From positions 22,925-86,924 of the forward strand of contig JAFLTP010000013.1 of assembly GCA_022510405.1 (NCBI GenBank): a DNA stretch of 64,000 nucleotides, given 5' to 3'. The stretch is from Muribaculaceae bacterium (GTDB lineage: Bacteria > Bacteroidota > Bacteroidia > Bacteroidales > Muribaculaceae). Of this stretch, positions 1 through 9,060 are shown one piece after another; position 1 is the first letter of the stretch; each line of letters begins with the position of its first letter. The position numbers were made by a program, and so were the translations under genes. The notes under the pieces were generated by a model. It had not been told where the DNA came from, ran no database searches, and saw nothing but the letters and a program-made list of their open reading frames with translations.

Positions 1-1
1 C

Positions 2-3000
2 GGTGCTGTTGACCAGGTGGTGAAAAATGCGATGTTCACCACTGAGGACGGGGTGCATTGGTTCTTCATAAATTATGACAACGATACCGTGAACGGTCTT
101 CGTAACGATGGTTTGCTTATCTATCCTCCTACAATAGACCGACAGAGCCGGGATGATTCTTTCGGTTCGGAGGTGTATGCCTATGCCGGACACGATTCCC
201 GACTTTGGAACATGCTTGAGGCTGATTCCAATTTCATGGAGATCGTGGCCAAGGTTGACAACGCTCTATATACTGCCGGCCTTACATACGCAGGGTGTGT
301 GAAGGCTTTCGATACCGACCAATCATCCAAATGGTGTGAACGTGTCTACAACCAGGATGCTCAATACAAGTACGTTGGCCCGTATCGTGACAACGGCATC
401 AACAATCTTTTCATGCTTCAGGGCGCAAGACGCTCCCACCGCCGTTGGTGGTTGTCACGCCGTTTCAACCTTATGGACGGAAAGTTCGTTTCCGGTGCGT
501 ACCGTGACAATGTTTTCGAGGTGAAACTTGCCGGTGCTCCGATAGGGTTGAGATTCTCTATCGTTTCAGGATTCGATATGAATTACGGCTATGGAGTAAA
601 CAACGTGGCCATAGAGTCGGGCATACACCTGTCTCCAGGCCAAAGTCATGAGTTCATTACCAAGTCAGTTCTTAACGTTGGTGACCCGTTGCGACTCTAT
701 ACGGCTCCCAATATCCGCAAGATCGATATCTCTGAGTTCCTTCCGTATCTTTCGGTGGTGACAATGTCGGGTGTGTATTCTCCGGAAGTGGGGACGGCTC
801 TTGAAGAATTGGTGATCAAGAAGGACGGTGCTTCAAATTCAGCTTTGACCGAATTGTCGGGAATCTCCAATGCATCAAAACTCAAGAAACTTTCTCTCGG
901 AAAACTTATGGCCTTGAATGCCCTGGATCTTTCGGGAAATCTCGCACTCACAGATGTGGATATCGCAGATACCGGAGTGACAGCGCTTACTCTTCCGCAA
1001 GGTGCTCCTGTGGTTAACCTGGCTTTGCCGGCTTCGCTCAATATACTTGAACTAAGAGACCTTCCGAAACTAACAGCCACAGGTCTCAGCATGAACGGTG
1101 GGTATTCATCGGTGACTTCCCTTATAATAACCGGTTGCCCGATGATTGATAAGAAGACTATCCTTGATCAGTGGATGAGCGCCAAGACTACAGCCAACGC
1201 TTATTGCTCGGTGGAACTCGACGATGTGAACTTCGAGAACATATCTGCTGATTATCTATTGAAGTTCGCTTCGTTCATGTCCGTTAGTTTCTCCGGAAAA
1301 GCTTCGCTTACTTCTTTGACTTCCGAACAGGCTTCACAATTGCTTGAAGTCTTCGGTGCCGGTTGCTTCAATAAATCGGCCAAGTTCTATATTCAGGCTC
1401 CGGAAGGATTTGCAGGTCTTATTGGCCCCGATTCAGTTAAATCGGGTAACAGAGCTCAGTATTCCTTGCTTGCGGATTACGATGAAGCTGTAGGTCTTAC
1501 GTGGAATATTTCTCCTGAAACGGAAGGTGTTCAGATTTCTCAGAATGGTTTGCTGACAACAAAGGTTTCTCTTAAAGATGCATCTATAACAATTAATGTT
1601 ACAGGCAGAAAAGCCGGTGGTATCAATACAATTTCTGCACAGAAAATAGTGAGCATTAAGAAAGCATTAGACCTTGAGGAATATATGGTTTCTATTGAAG
1701 GACAGGTTTGGGTTAACTTCAAAGGTGTTTACGAATATTCTCTTAAATTCCCCAGTCAAACGGACACTTCACAATTTACTGTAGCCTGGAGCATTGAGAA
1801 CGGAGAAAGCCGAGGTATAAAGATTGCTTCTTCTTCGCAGAAAAAATGTACCGTTAATGTCGATTATAAAGGAGATACCGAGGACACATATACTGTCAAA
1901 GCGACTATAAAATATGCGGAAACAGGAGATGTGATGTTTTCTGTCAGCTTCTTGGTAGAGGTGGTTCCGGGTGAGGTAATTATTACTTCGGAATCCAACC
2001 CTATTATTATGGAAGCAATGTACCTGTCGGGTGTTTGTCACAACGAGCACTATATGACTAAGGGAGAAGCAGAGGCAGTAACAGAGTTGGAAGTTGTAAA
2101 GAGTATTTTCGATAATATCTATAATGCGGGAAGGGATGGTAATGATACTTATAGTAAGTATATTATTAATTTTAATGAATTTGAATATTTTATAAATGCC
2201 CCTTATTATGTACATTCAAATATAAGGTTTAATTCCATAATATTTCCGCAAAAAGAAATAACATTAAGGTCCGGAGAGTTTGGTGGAAGTGTTGGCGCAA
2301 ATGAAATTAAATTTCCAAATTTAAAGAAAGTTAATTTTGAAACAAGGGTTAGTGCATTTATAGCAGCTCGGATTAATGCTGAGTTTCCTGTGCTTGAGGA
2401 GATAGAATGTAGTGTAACAGCTACTGGGGAGTTCTATTTCAATACATATCCTTTTATTAAGATACCAATGCTCAAAAGAGTGACTAATACCGGGAGCAAT
2501 ATGTTAAAGCTTATTAATAGGATTGAGGGTAATTCATTTAATTCTCCAGATATACTTATTTTTGATTTTCCCTTGTTAGAGCAATTTGATTGTTATTTTG
2601 CTGCTAGTGGAAGATTTACTGGTAATTTTATTAATGAAGTCAGATTAAACTTAGGGAAAGTTCAATCTCTTCCGTCGAGAATTTTTTCCTCGAATGTATC
2701 CAGTCCGCCAATTCAGGATTTTAGAGTAACTGCAAACGAACTGACAGGAGAAGGGCAAGAATCTATAACTGTTCCTACTTTGATTACAGAAATAAATATG
2801 GAATCTGTGACCTGTCGGGTTGAGGGGTCTACAAGTTATCATAAAAAAGTATATGCCCCGAGAGCAGAAGTTTTAAACTTTGGACTCGGTAGTGGAGTCT
2901 TGGAATTCTTGGAGGCAGACCATTTAAATTTTTATAGTAGTTCCAGGCTTGCCAGTCCAAAATTGCATACCATTAAGTTGCACACCTCAGATGCATCTAA

Positions 3001-3151
3001 GAATACAATGTATGTTGGTGATACTCTCGGCTCCGAAGTTCCGGAAGGCACTCCAAAAATGCTTTATCTCAAGGAGGGAGCGACAGGATATGACGCTGAA
3101 GTATGGAATAAGCCACCGTTGTCGGACTACACAAAATCTTTTACTCTCTAA
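2..3151 (+). CDS. phage adhesin / tail-fibre-like structural protein, 5' truncated by window
   Basis: The frame is open to the window edge with no stop upstream of the first GTG at 17, so the gene begins outside the window. The visible 1044-plus residues have three zones. Residues 1-190 are aromatic-rich and have no recognised domain. Residues about 230-400 are leucine-rich-repeat-like (ALNALDLSGNLALTDVDI). Residues about 470-660 hold Ig-like beta segments (LTWNISPE, FTVAWSIENGE). The last third, from about nucleotide 2090, is distinctly more AT-rich than the first. Head or tail genes follow within 15 bp, so a virion surface or receptor-binding role is likely, but it is inferred from context. 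Function confidence is modest; the ORF itself is certain. Confidence 0.6.
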   Translation, partial: GAVDQVVKNAMFTTEDGVHWFFINYDNDTVNGLRNDGLLIYPPTIDRQSRDDSFGSEVYAYAGHDSRLWNMLEADSNFMEIVAKVDNALYTAGLTYAGCVKAFDTDQSSKWCERVYNQDAQYKYVGPYRDNGINNLFMLQGARRSHRRWWLSRRFNLMDGKFVSGAYRDNVFEVKLAGAPIGLRFSIVSGFDMNYGYGVNNVAIESGIHLSPGQSHEFITKSVLNVGDPLRLYTAPNIRKIDISEFLPYLSVVTMSGVYSPEVGTALEELVIKKDGASNSALTELSGISNASKLKKLSLGKLMALNALDLSGNLALTDVDIADTGVTALTLPQGAPVVNLALPASLNILELRDLPKLTATGLSMNGGYSSVTSLIITGCPMIDKKTILDQWMSAKTTANAYCSVELDDVNFENISADYLLKFASFMSVSFSGKASLTSLTSEQASQLLEVFGAGCFNKSAKFYIQAPEGFAGLIGPDSVKSGNRAQYSLLADYDEAVGLTWNISPETEGVQISQNGLLTTKVSLKDASITINVTGRKAGGINTISAQKIVSIKKALDLEEYMVSIEGQVWVNFKGVYEYSLKFPSQTDTSQFTVAWSIENGESRGIKIASSSQKKCTVNVDYKGDTEDTYTVKATIKYAETGDVMFSVSFLVEVVPGEVIITSESNPIIMEAMYLSGVCHNEHYMTKGEAEAVTELEVVKSIFDNIYNAGRDGNDTYSKYIINFNEFEYFINAPYYVHSNIRFNSIIFPQKEITLRSGEFGGSVGANEIKFPNLKKVNFETRVSAFIAARINAEFPVLEEIECSVTATGEFYFNTYPFIKIPMLKRVTNTGSNMLKLINRIEGNSFNSPDILIFDFPLLEQFDCYFAASGRFTGNFINEVRLNLGKVQSLPSRIFSSNVSSPPIQDFRVTANELTGEGQESITVPTLITEINMESVTCRVEGSTSYHKKVYAPRAEVLNFGLGSGVLEFLEADHLNFYSSSRLASPKLHTIKLHTSDASKNTMYVGDTLGSEVPEGTPKMLYLKEGATGYDAEVWNKPPLSDYTKSFTL

Positions 3152-3163
3152 ATCGATATCGAT

Positions 3164-3565
3164 ATGTTTACGAGAAATAATAAACTTTATGCGGATGCTT
3201 TTAAGTATCTGCGCAACGAGAAGATGAATGCCGTCGCCCTCATGGTAAATAATCCTGAGGGCTGGCAGGAAATCTCTTTCCCGGAGGATTTCACCGTTCA
3301 GGTGGAAGAGCGACATGACGAGAAAGGTAATGTAATAGGTTATGACGCTTTCTTCCATGGCCGTCTGTTCCTGATTCAACTCGACTCCACCGATTATAAT
3401 TCGGTGAAGTCGGCCGTGATCCGGCGCCGGTACTCTCTTGAGGAACAGACCGCAATTATCCTAAACAAGGACAAGAACGAAGAAAAGCTGAAGGAATACG
3501 CCGACATGCAAGCCTGGCGTGATTTCGCCGCTTTGCTCGCTTCCAAAATCTCAAGTGTCATTTAA
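3164..3565 (+). CDS. hypothetical phage protein (133 aa)
   Basis: The gene starts 12 bp after the adhesin-like gene and is probably co-transcribed with it. It encodes a soluble protein without signal peptide or membrane segment. The C-terminal half is charged and helical (SLEEQTAIILNKDKNEEKL), followed by a short alanine-rich helix. I do not recognise the family. Its fixed place just before a holin-like gene suggests a small virion-assembly or tail-fibre accessory protein, but nothing in the sequence proves that. Confidence 0.6.
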   Translation: MFTRNNKLYADAFKYLRNEKMNAVALMVNNPEGWQEISFPEDFTVQVEERHDEKGNVIGYDAFFHGRLFLIQLDSTDYNSVKSAVIRRRYSLEEQTAIILNKDKNEEKLKEYADMQAWRDFAALLASKISSVI

Positions 3566-3578
3566 ATATCGATTCGTT

Positions 3579-3863
3579 ATGGAACCTCCTGTTAAACCAC
3601 CTAAATTGGTGCAATACATCACTACAATCTTTTTAATTGTAGCGGGGGTGGCTCTGATGTTCTGCGCTATGTTTATACCGCCTAAAGGTGAAATACATCC
3701 ATCGGTTATCGTTTCTTTCGGTATGATCCTTACTTTCGTTGGTACATCCCTTGGAATAGATTACAAATCAAAAGAAAAAATCTATGATATCTGGTCTTCT
3801 GTGCAAAATATCCCTAATGGCAGGAAGTCAAGAAAACCTAAAACTGAAATGCCTTTGATATGA
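3579..3863 (+). CDS. holin-like small membrane protein
   Basis: The chosen start at 3579 (MEPPVKPPKL) lies 13 bp after the preceding stop; a longer frame from 3519 would overlap that gene. The product has 94 aa and two clear transmembrane segments, about residues 12-30 (ITTIFLIVAGVALMFCAMF) and 38-58 (VIVSFGMILTFVGTSLGI). They are separated by a short loop with a Pro-Pro turn and followed by a charged cytoplasmic tail. This is the architecture of small two-helix phage holins, which permeabilise the inner membrane to release endolysin. An M15 endolysin and a spanin-like lipoprotein lie within 4.5 kb, which supports the call. It overlaps the next gene by ATGA. Confidence 0.55.
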   Translation: MEPPVKPPKLVQYITTIFLIVAGVALMFCAMFIPPKGEIHPSVIVSFGMILTFVGTSLGIDYKSKEKIYDIWSSVQNIPNGRKSRKPKTEMPLI

Positions 3864-4090
3864 AGAAGATACATTTAAGCACTGCAAGGGAAATGCTTAA
3901 GGCGCCTGACCCCGTTGACCTCTCTGTATGGAAAAAGGATGGTTCCATCATGCACCTCCATGACTGCATCTCCCTTCATTATGACTTCTACGGGGGGTGG
4001 CGAAATGTCAAGTGCCTCCAGTCTGGAGAAATGAGACGCATCCGTGATTGCCTCATTTTTCAAATCAACGGTCTTGAAGTTTTCCTGTGA
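3860..4090 (+). CDS. small hypothetical phage protein (76 aa)
   Basis: The start codon overlaps the stop of the holin-like gene (ATGA), which indicates translational coupling. The product is soluble, slightly basic and has three cysteines (HDCISLHYD, NVKCLQ, RDCLIF). The family is not recognised. A strong terminator-like hairpin follows 21 bp after the stop, so this gene closes the first transcriptional block of the window. Confidence 0.5.
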   Translation: MKKIHLSTAREMLKAPDPVDLSVWKKDGSIMHLHDCISLHYDFYGGWRNVKCLQSGEMRRIRDCLIFQINGLEVFL

Positions 4091-4111
4091 TTGATTCTTT
4101 CATATTTATGA

Positions 4112-4140
4112 TGGATCGCCCGTAGGCGGTCCATTGTCTT
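4112..4140 (+). terminator. rho-independent-like terminator
   Basis: TGGATCGCC and GGCGGTCCA form a 9-bp stem with one G-U pair and a CGTA tetraloop, followed by a T-rich stretch (TTGTCTTTTC). It sits between the 76-aa gene and the portal-like gene. Confidence 0.6.
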
Positions 4141-4184
4141 TTCTAACCGTCCTTATCCGAAATACTTTTGAATAGTTTATTCAA

Positions 4185-5564
4185 ATGATTATGAAAAAAC
4201 ATCCCGTCAACCAAATCAAGTCTACTCCACCTCCGGCTCCAAGTAAAAATATCTCATCCGATATTTCTTACGATTTCTCATCAATTGAATCTTTCTCCCC
4301 TGAAGCCCGTGTGGCATTTACCGTCGATTCTTCTACTGTTTTCAAGGAGGAAAAGGATGTAACCCCGGTAATTATCAATGAGAATCTCTCATATATGCCA
4401 TGGGGTGACGGCAACGATATGCCCTATAGGATTCTTGATCTTATCGAAAAGGATGAGACTCTGGCCACTTGTCAGGAAGTGAACTCGGAACTCTGCTATG
4501 GTTCCGGTCTTGCGTATGTACCGAAAGATCCGGATGCCGGTCTTTCCTCTAAACTTCAGTCTGATATCGATGAATTCTTTCTTGACAACGATATCCCTTC
4601 ATATTTTCTGGGGATTTCAAAGGATTTCAAGCATTTCGGATTTGCTGTTTCTGTCATTATTCTCAATGATTCGGGTACAAGGGTTCTTAACCTGGTCAGG
4701 AAGGAGGCTATGTATTGCCGGTTTGCTCCTAAAGACAAATCCGGACAGATTCCTTATCTCCTATATGCCAACTGGCGCAACTCTATCTCTTCGGAAAAGG
4801 ATGTTGAGAAAATTGAAATCCTTAATCCTCAGTCTCCATGGAGAGACCTTAAAGCGCGGCTTGAAAAGAATACTAAGGAAAGAAAATTCGCTATCATCTC
4901 AAAAATCGCTACCGTAGACTCTACTTATTATCCTATCCCTTATTACGGTGCCTTGTTCCGGGGGAAATGGTATAATATCAAGCAGCTTATCGGCATTGCC
5001 AAGGAATCGAAACTGAAGAATTCCGCTCCAATCAAATACCATATCGAGGTGTCGCAAAAATATTGGGACAATCTCTTTAACCGGGAAGGTATTACCGACA
5101 GGGTAAAACGTCAGGCAAGGGTGATTAAGGAGAAGCAACAGATTCTCGACTTCCTTACGGGTGCAGAGAATTCGGGAAAGGTTTGGTTCTCGCAGTTCTA
5201 TGTTGATCCGACCGGGAAAGAACAACATGACGTTGTGATCAATAAGATTGACTCATCTAAGGAAGGTGGAGATTGGGAGACCGATATCCAGGAGGCGATC
5301 AATATGATCTGTTTCACCATGCGTGTCCATTCCAATCTGGTAGGTTCCGTTCCGGGCAAAGCACAGACAAATAACTCTGGTTCTGACAAACGTGAACTAT
5401 ATACCATATCACAGGCCTTGCAGAAGCCTTATCGGGATATCCTTTTCAAGGTGCACGATATAATCATACGCTTTAACGGTTGGTCAGGTGTGAAACCATC
5501 GGTTTCTCTCATTCAACTTACTACGCTCGATGAACATAAGGACGCTAAGAAAATTGACTTATGA
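4185..5564 (+). CDS. phage portal-like protein
   Basis: The 459-aa product has the size and layout of a portal protein. A polar N-terminus of about 60 residues leads to the segment MPWGDGNDMPYRILDLIEK, a form common in Bacteroidales phage portals. An alpha/beta body follows, then a C-terminal helical part with an Asn/Ser-rich loop (about residues 395-405). Portals form the dodecameric ring through which DNA is packaged. Two in-frame starts, 4185 and 4191, cannot be separated. The next gene overlaps by ATGA. A terminase would be expected upstream, outside the window. The family assignment rests on pattern memory, not on a search. Confidence 0.55.
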   Translation: MIMKKHPVNQIKSTPPPAPSKNISSDISYDFSSIESFSPEARVAFTVDSSTVFKEEKDVTPVIINENLSYMPWGDGNDMPYRILDLIEKDETLATCQEVNSELCYGSGLAYVPKDPDAGLSSKLQSDIDEFFLDNDIPSYFLGISKDFKHFGFAVSVIILNDSGTRVLNLVRKEAMYCRFAPKDKSGQIPYLLYANWRNSISSEKDVEKIEILNPQSPWRDLKARLEKNTKERKFAIISKIATVDSTYYPIPYYGALFRGKWYNIKQLIGIAKESKLKNSAPIKYHIEVSQKYWDNLFNREGITDRVKRQARVIKEKQQILDFLTGAENSGKVWFSQFYVDPTGKEQHDVVINKIDSSKEGGDWETDIQEAINMICFTMRVHSNLVGSVPGKAQTNNSGSDKRELYTISQALQKPYRDILFKVHDIIIRFNGWSGVKPSVSLIQLTTLDEHKDAKKIDL

Positions 5565-6304
5565 GCGATGAACGAATTGACTTCTATTTCCCTAAAAGTT
5601 GGGAAGAACTTTCGGATAAACAGTTGATTCTGGTTTATAAATCCTTGTCAAGCAATTTTTCCGAGGAACAGATCTGCATTCACCTCCTTTTCCGTTGGAA
5701 CAATGTAAAGGTGGTTGCCCAACGTGGTGACGGCACATATTATCTGTCTTCCAAATCCGGTGGAAAGAAAAAGTTGTTTATTGTCTCTCCGAATCAAATC
5801 GCTGAAATCCTACCTATGGTGAGATGGATTGTGGAACCGCCTTTGCTCCCTGTGCGTGTCTCACGTTTCGGATTTCACCGTGCCATCGATGCTGATTTCA
5901 GTGAGGTTCCTTTTGAAAAGTTCGTTATGTGCGACAATCTTTTTCAAGGATACCTTAATAGCAAGGATGAGGATCTTCTTGACCAGATGGCTTCTATCAT
6001 GTATGGTTACACAGGAAGGATGAAACCATGGATGCGTATCAATATTTTCTATTGGGCGGTTGCGCTCAAAAACCTTCTCTCGGCTAAATTCTTCGAATTT
6101 TTTCAACCCGTCTCTTCACAGCAGGTTGACTCGCTTGAGAAGCCTACCGCTGAAGATTCTATGAATGCAATGATCCGTGCACTCACAAAAGGAGATATCA
6201 CCAAGGAAAAGGAAGTGCTGGCAATGGATACATGGCGCGCCCTTGCAGAACTGAACGCCCAGGCAAAGGAATACCGGGAATTCAATCAGAAATACAAAAA
6301 ATAA
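5561..6304 (+). CDS. hypothetical phage protein (247 aa)
   Basis: Translation is coupled to the portal-like gene through ATGA. The protein begins with MSDERIDFYFPKSWEELSDKQ, a form frequently seen at the start of Bacteroidales phage proteins located next to portals. The middle is hydrophobic and aromatic but shows no convincing transmembrane helix. The C-terminus is a charged helix rich in Ala, Glu and Lys. A connector or tail-assembly role is plausible from position, but no catalytic motif is visible and I cannot name a family. Confidence 0.55.
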   Translation: MSDERIDFYFPKSWEELSDKQLILVYKSLSSNFSEEQICIHLLFRWNNVKVVAQRGDGTYYLSSKSGGKKKLFIVSPNQIAEILPMVRWIVEPPLLPVRVSRFGFHRAIDADFSEVPFEKFVMCDNLFQGYLNSKDEDLLDQMASIMYGYTGRMKPWMRINIFYWAVALKNLLSAKFFEFFQPVSSQQVDSLEKPTAEDSMNAMIRALTKGDITKEKEVLAMDTWRALAELNAQAKEYREFNQKYKK

Positions 6305-6328
6305 CTCAATTTCTAAAACTCAATTATC

Positions 6329-6754
6329 ATGAATTTTTCTATCGATGAATTGACACGTTCCGATACCGCTCTTCGTCTCGGTATCGATAACACTCCTGAC
6401 GAAAATGTGAAGGCAAATCTTAAACGTCTGATTTTAGATGTGCTGCAACCTTTGCGTGATGAATTGAAAGAGCCCATTATAGTAAACTCCGGATATCGAT
6501 CCCCGGAACTTAACAAAGCTGTCGGGGGTGCCAAAACTTCTCAGCATCTTACCGGTGAAGCTGCTGATATCAGGGCGATACCACACCCTGGTGAATCTCA
6601 GAAAATGGCTAATGAGAGATTGTTCAATTTTATCTCTACCAGAATTAAGTTTGGCTTTGTCAATGTAGGGCAGCTTCTCGATGAAAAGAATTTCTCTTGG
6701 ATACATGTCTCACTACCTTCGGCAAAACATAAAAACGATATCCGACATCTATGA
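6329..6754 (+). CDS. M15-family D,D/L,D-peptidase (phage endolysin)
   Basis: The 141-aa protein is a compact peptidase M15_3-type domain. SGYRSPELN (residues 54-62) leads to the zinc motif SQHLTGEAADI, with His73 and Asp80 as likely zinc ligands. The third ligand is His126 in WIHVSL. Enzymes of this family cut peptide cross-links of peptidoglycan. In a phage gene cluster, and without a signal peptide, this is the expected endolysin that needs a holin to reach the periplasm. The next gene overlaps by ATGA. Confidence 0.85.
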   Translation: MNFSIDELTRSDTALRLGIDNTPDENVKANLKRLILDVLQPLRDELKEPIIVNSGYRSPELNKAVGGAKTSQHLTGEAADIRAIPHPGESQKMANERLFNFISTRIKFGFVNVGQLLDEKNFSWIHVSLPSAKHKNDIRHL

Positions 6755-7293
6755 AAGACCAAGATTACATTCCAGCTTCTGTGCCCGTCCTTGACGGATC
6801 CTGGAACGCTACCGCATTCTTTGAACGCCTGCTCGCTAAAAATAAGCTCGCCAAACATTATGGATTCCGGTTCTGCCGTGTCTCCGGTCTCGAAGGCTTC
6901 GAGGAAGCTCTTCAGCAGATGCAGAAAACCATAAATTTCTTCTGTGTCTCTGATGTCTCGGATGGATACACCGACCTTGAGAATACGCCTGCCACCCGTA
7001 AGGTGAAAACTATTTTTATGGCCATGCGTCATGAAGCCGAAAATATGGATCTGCGTGAACAGTCCCTCGATATCATGAGGGAACTGTTCCGCCAGTTGAT
7101 GTCCGTCCTTATCCAGGAACGTACAATTCTTCAGGAGAAATTCATTTATATCGATTCCCGTATCAAGTTCCATGAGATTGAGCGGTATTTTTTCTCCGGC
7201 GGATCCTGCGCCTATTTCCAAGTTCCGGTAACTGTATTCACAAGCTTATGCTATAACCCTTTGGAATGGGAGGATGATGGAGAATCAAACTGA
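6751..7293 (+). CDS. hypothetical phage protein (180 aa)
   Basis: The start overlaps the endolysin stop (ATGA). The protein is soluble and mainly helical, with a beta-rich C-terminus ending in LCYNPLEWEDDGESN. Nothing in it matches a family I can name. It lies in a close string of head-tail genes, so a neck or tail-completion protein is a fair positional guess. Confidence 0.5.
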   Translation: MKDQDYIPASVPVLDGSWNATAFFERLLAKNKLAKHYGFRFCRVSGLEGFEEALQQMQKTINFFCVSDVSDGYTDLENTPATRKVKTIFMAMRHEAENMDLREQSLDIMRELFRQLMSVLIQERTILQEKFIYIDSRIKFHEIERYFFSGGSCAYFQVPVTVFTSLCYNPLEWEDDGESN

Positions 7294-7753
7294 GGCGAGA
7301 CTTAAGGAGAGACAACGCTATGTGAAGGCGTTCAATAATACCATGGTTGAAATATGGAAAGAGAAGATAGTTCTTCTCGATGCAATTAATCGTGGTAAAA
7401 GATATCCATCCGAAACAAAGGAATGGCCAAATAATCTTTATGACTCTGTGGTCGGTGTCCGGATGGATGCCGATGGAAAATATCTATCAGTTGAATTGGA
7501 ACAGTCTTTCAATGTCTATGGTATCTTTGTCAACTATGGTGTTGGCAAGGAAGTTTATCGTGGAAATCCTGGCGATATCGGCAGGGATAAACTCAGGGAA
7601 GAGAAAAAATGGTTCTCTGTAAAATATTATGCTTCCATGAAAAATATGGAAGAGTTCTATGCTAAAAATGTCGGTCAGGATCTGGCTGAGACTATAACCA
7701 ATGCTATCTCAAGACAAATCGCCGTTCAGTTTGCTGCTTCAAAGCAATCTTAA
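7274..7753 (+). CDS. hypothetical phage protein (159 aa)
   Basis: The gene overlaps the preceding one by about 20 bp. Starts at 7274 and 7277 are both possible; a GGGAGG stretch immediately upstream favours 7277 by spacing. The product is a charged soluble protein with a Gly-rich segment (YGIFVNYGVGKEVYRGNPG) and an amphipathic C-terminal helix. The Gly-rich segment next to an aromatic strand resembles Bacteroidales HK97-gp10-type tail-completion proteins, but that is a weak similarity. Confidence 0.5.
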   Translation: MMENQTEARLKERQRYVKAFNNTMVEIWKEKIVLLDAINRGKRYPSETKEWPNNLYDSVVGVRMDADGKYLSVELEQSFNVYGIFVNYGVGKEVYRGNPGDIGRDKLREEKKWFSVKYYASMKNMEEFYAKNVGQDLAETITNAISRQIAVQFAASKQS

Positions 7754-7803
7754 GTCTCCATCATAACAGTATCTAATAATTGTCATAATGTCATTTAAAT
7801 CTT

Positions 7804-8391
7804 ATGAAACCAATATTGCTCTTTTTCATTATTGTATATTTCCTGGCAACCTCCTGTCGCTCTCATAAGGAATCCGCTGTCGCTGAATCCTCATTCGTAG
7901 AAGTGGCTTCTACCGCTCATGTCAATGAGAAGCTGACTAATGTCAGCGATACTAAATTGAATTCCTCCATTTCATTCGACTCGATCGAGATCTTCATCCA
8001 AAGAAATTGGAATTCCTCTTATTCCGATGAAGATAAATTCTCATCGGTTTGGCACGGTTTGTCAAATCCGGAATTTATGGCCACATCCGATTCTATGCGG
8101 ATTTCATCGAAGTCAATGCCGATGGCTCCTTATTCGGAAATTATCGGAATCAAAGCTTATAACGCCAAGGCTGCTTCTTCTACTCATTCCCAAGACTCGA
8201 TATCTTCTTCAACCGATTCTGCTCTTGCAATCGACCTTTCCATGGAATCACAGAAGGAAGAATCGGACACTTCCGACTCTGTGGCAGTGTTTGATCCTCC
8301 GGACGTATTGTCTGTGGTTATATGGTCTTTCTCCATAGCAGCTGCCATTCTTATCATAGTCTATTTCATCAAAAGAAAGTCAAATCCCTGA
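7804..8391 (+). CDS. lipoprotein with C-terminal membrane anchor, candidate unimolecular spanin
   Basis: Residues 1-18 form a lipoprotein signal with the lipobox LATSC (Cys18 lipidated). Residues about 170-189 form one strong transmembrane helix (VVIWSFSIAAAILIIVYFI) followed by the basic tail KRKSNP. The 150 residues between are Ser-rich and polar. Outer-membrane lipid anchor plus inner-membrane C-terminal helix is the defining layout of a u-spanin, which fuses inner and outer membranes in the last step of phage lysis. Length is 195 aa, longer than the T1 gp11 prototype. An endolysin lies 1 kb upstream. The functional call is inference from topology. Confidence 0.6.
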   Translation: MKPILLFFIIVYFLATSCRSHKESAVAESSFVEVASTAHVNEKLTNVSDTKLNSSISFDSIEIFIQRNWNSSYSDEDKFSSVWHGLSNPEFMATSDSMRISSKSMPMAPYSEIIGIKAYNAKAASSTHSQDSISSSTDSALAIDLSMESQKEESDTSDSVAVFDPPDVLSVVIWSFSIAAAILIIVYFIKRKSNP

Positions 8392-8620
8392 AAGAACATC
8401 ATCTGAATTCAAAGTCAATTTCTCAAAACATAATTTTCGGTTTTACTTAGCAAAGTTATATACTGCGTCCGGCCGGCAAGGTCGGGCGCTTTGCGTTTAC
8501 CGGAATTTCTTCTTTACGCTTCGTCCCTGCAGCTAAACAAATTACGGATAAAATCTTGCCTCGAATAGCCGAAACTCCGCAAACTTTCTCGCTTCGTAAA
8601 ACTTCAAAAATTATTACGTT

Positions 8621-9049
8621 ATGAGAAATTTATATGACTTTTCAGATGCTCAGATGAGTTGGCGTTCTTGCCCGGGATTCAACATGAATCAAATGACTAT
8701 CGTTGATAATACGAATGATGCTGCCTTCGATGATGAAGAAGATTGGTTTTTCCCACAGCCTTCTATCGATGTGCCGGAGGATATCACAGCCAAATATAAG
8801 GAAGAGCCGGTGCCGGTTCTTCCCCCTATGATCCATTTCTGGGGTATCGATGGATATGCAAGAGAATTCAAAAAATCTATAAATCTCGCTGACTTCGAGT
8901 CCTGGGAAGATTTCAAGAAGGCTATCCCTTTTCATATTTCTATAAGTATAATGGATGCCGATAATTGCGATTTCAATAAAGCTGTCGATGTTCTTGACTC
9001 CGAAGAAATATTCGATGAATTGGTAGATAATTATAGAGCCTGTTGCTGA
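8621..9049 (+). CDS. acidic hypothetical phage protein (142 aa)
   Basis: The protein is strongly acidic (DDEEDWFFPQPSIDVPEDI) and has no signal peptide or membrane segment. The family is not recognised. It is preceded by a 229-bp non-coding stretch and its stop codon lies inside the stem of a terminator hairpin, so it is the last gene of its transcript. Its place just before the tape measure gene is where tail assembly chaperones usually sit, but no frameshift signal was seen. Confidence 0.5.
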   Translation: MRNLYDFSDAQMSWRSCPGFNMNQMTIVDNTNDAAFDDEEDWFFPQPSIDVPEDITAKYKEEPVPVLPPMIHFWGIDGYAREFKKSINLADFESWEDFKKAIPFHISISIMDADNCDFNKAVDVLDSEEIFDELVDNYRACC

Positions 9050-9060
9050 CAGGCTTTTTT
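9037..9060 (+). terminator. rho-independent terminator overlapping a stop codon
   Basis: AGCCTGT and ACAGGCT form a perfect 7-bp stem with a TGCTG loop, followed by a T run (9055-9060). The TGA of the 142-aa gene (9047-9049) lies in the loop and the start of the 3' arm. Confidence 0.8.

Noticed and set aside
2..3151. Diversity-generating retroelement target
   Set aside because: No reverse transcriptase or template repeat is visible in the window, and the C-terminus lacks a C-type-lectin-like variable region.
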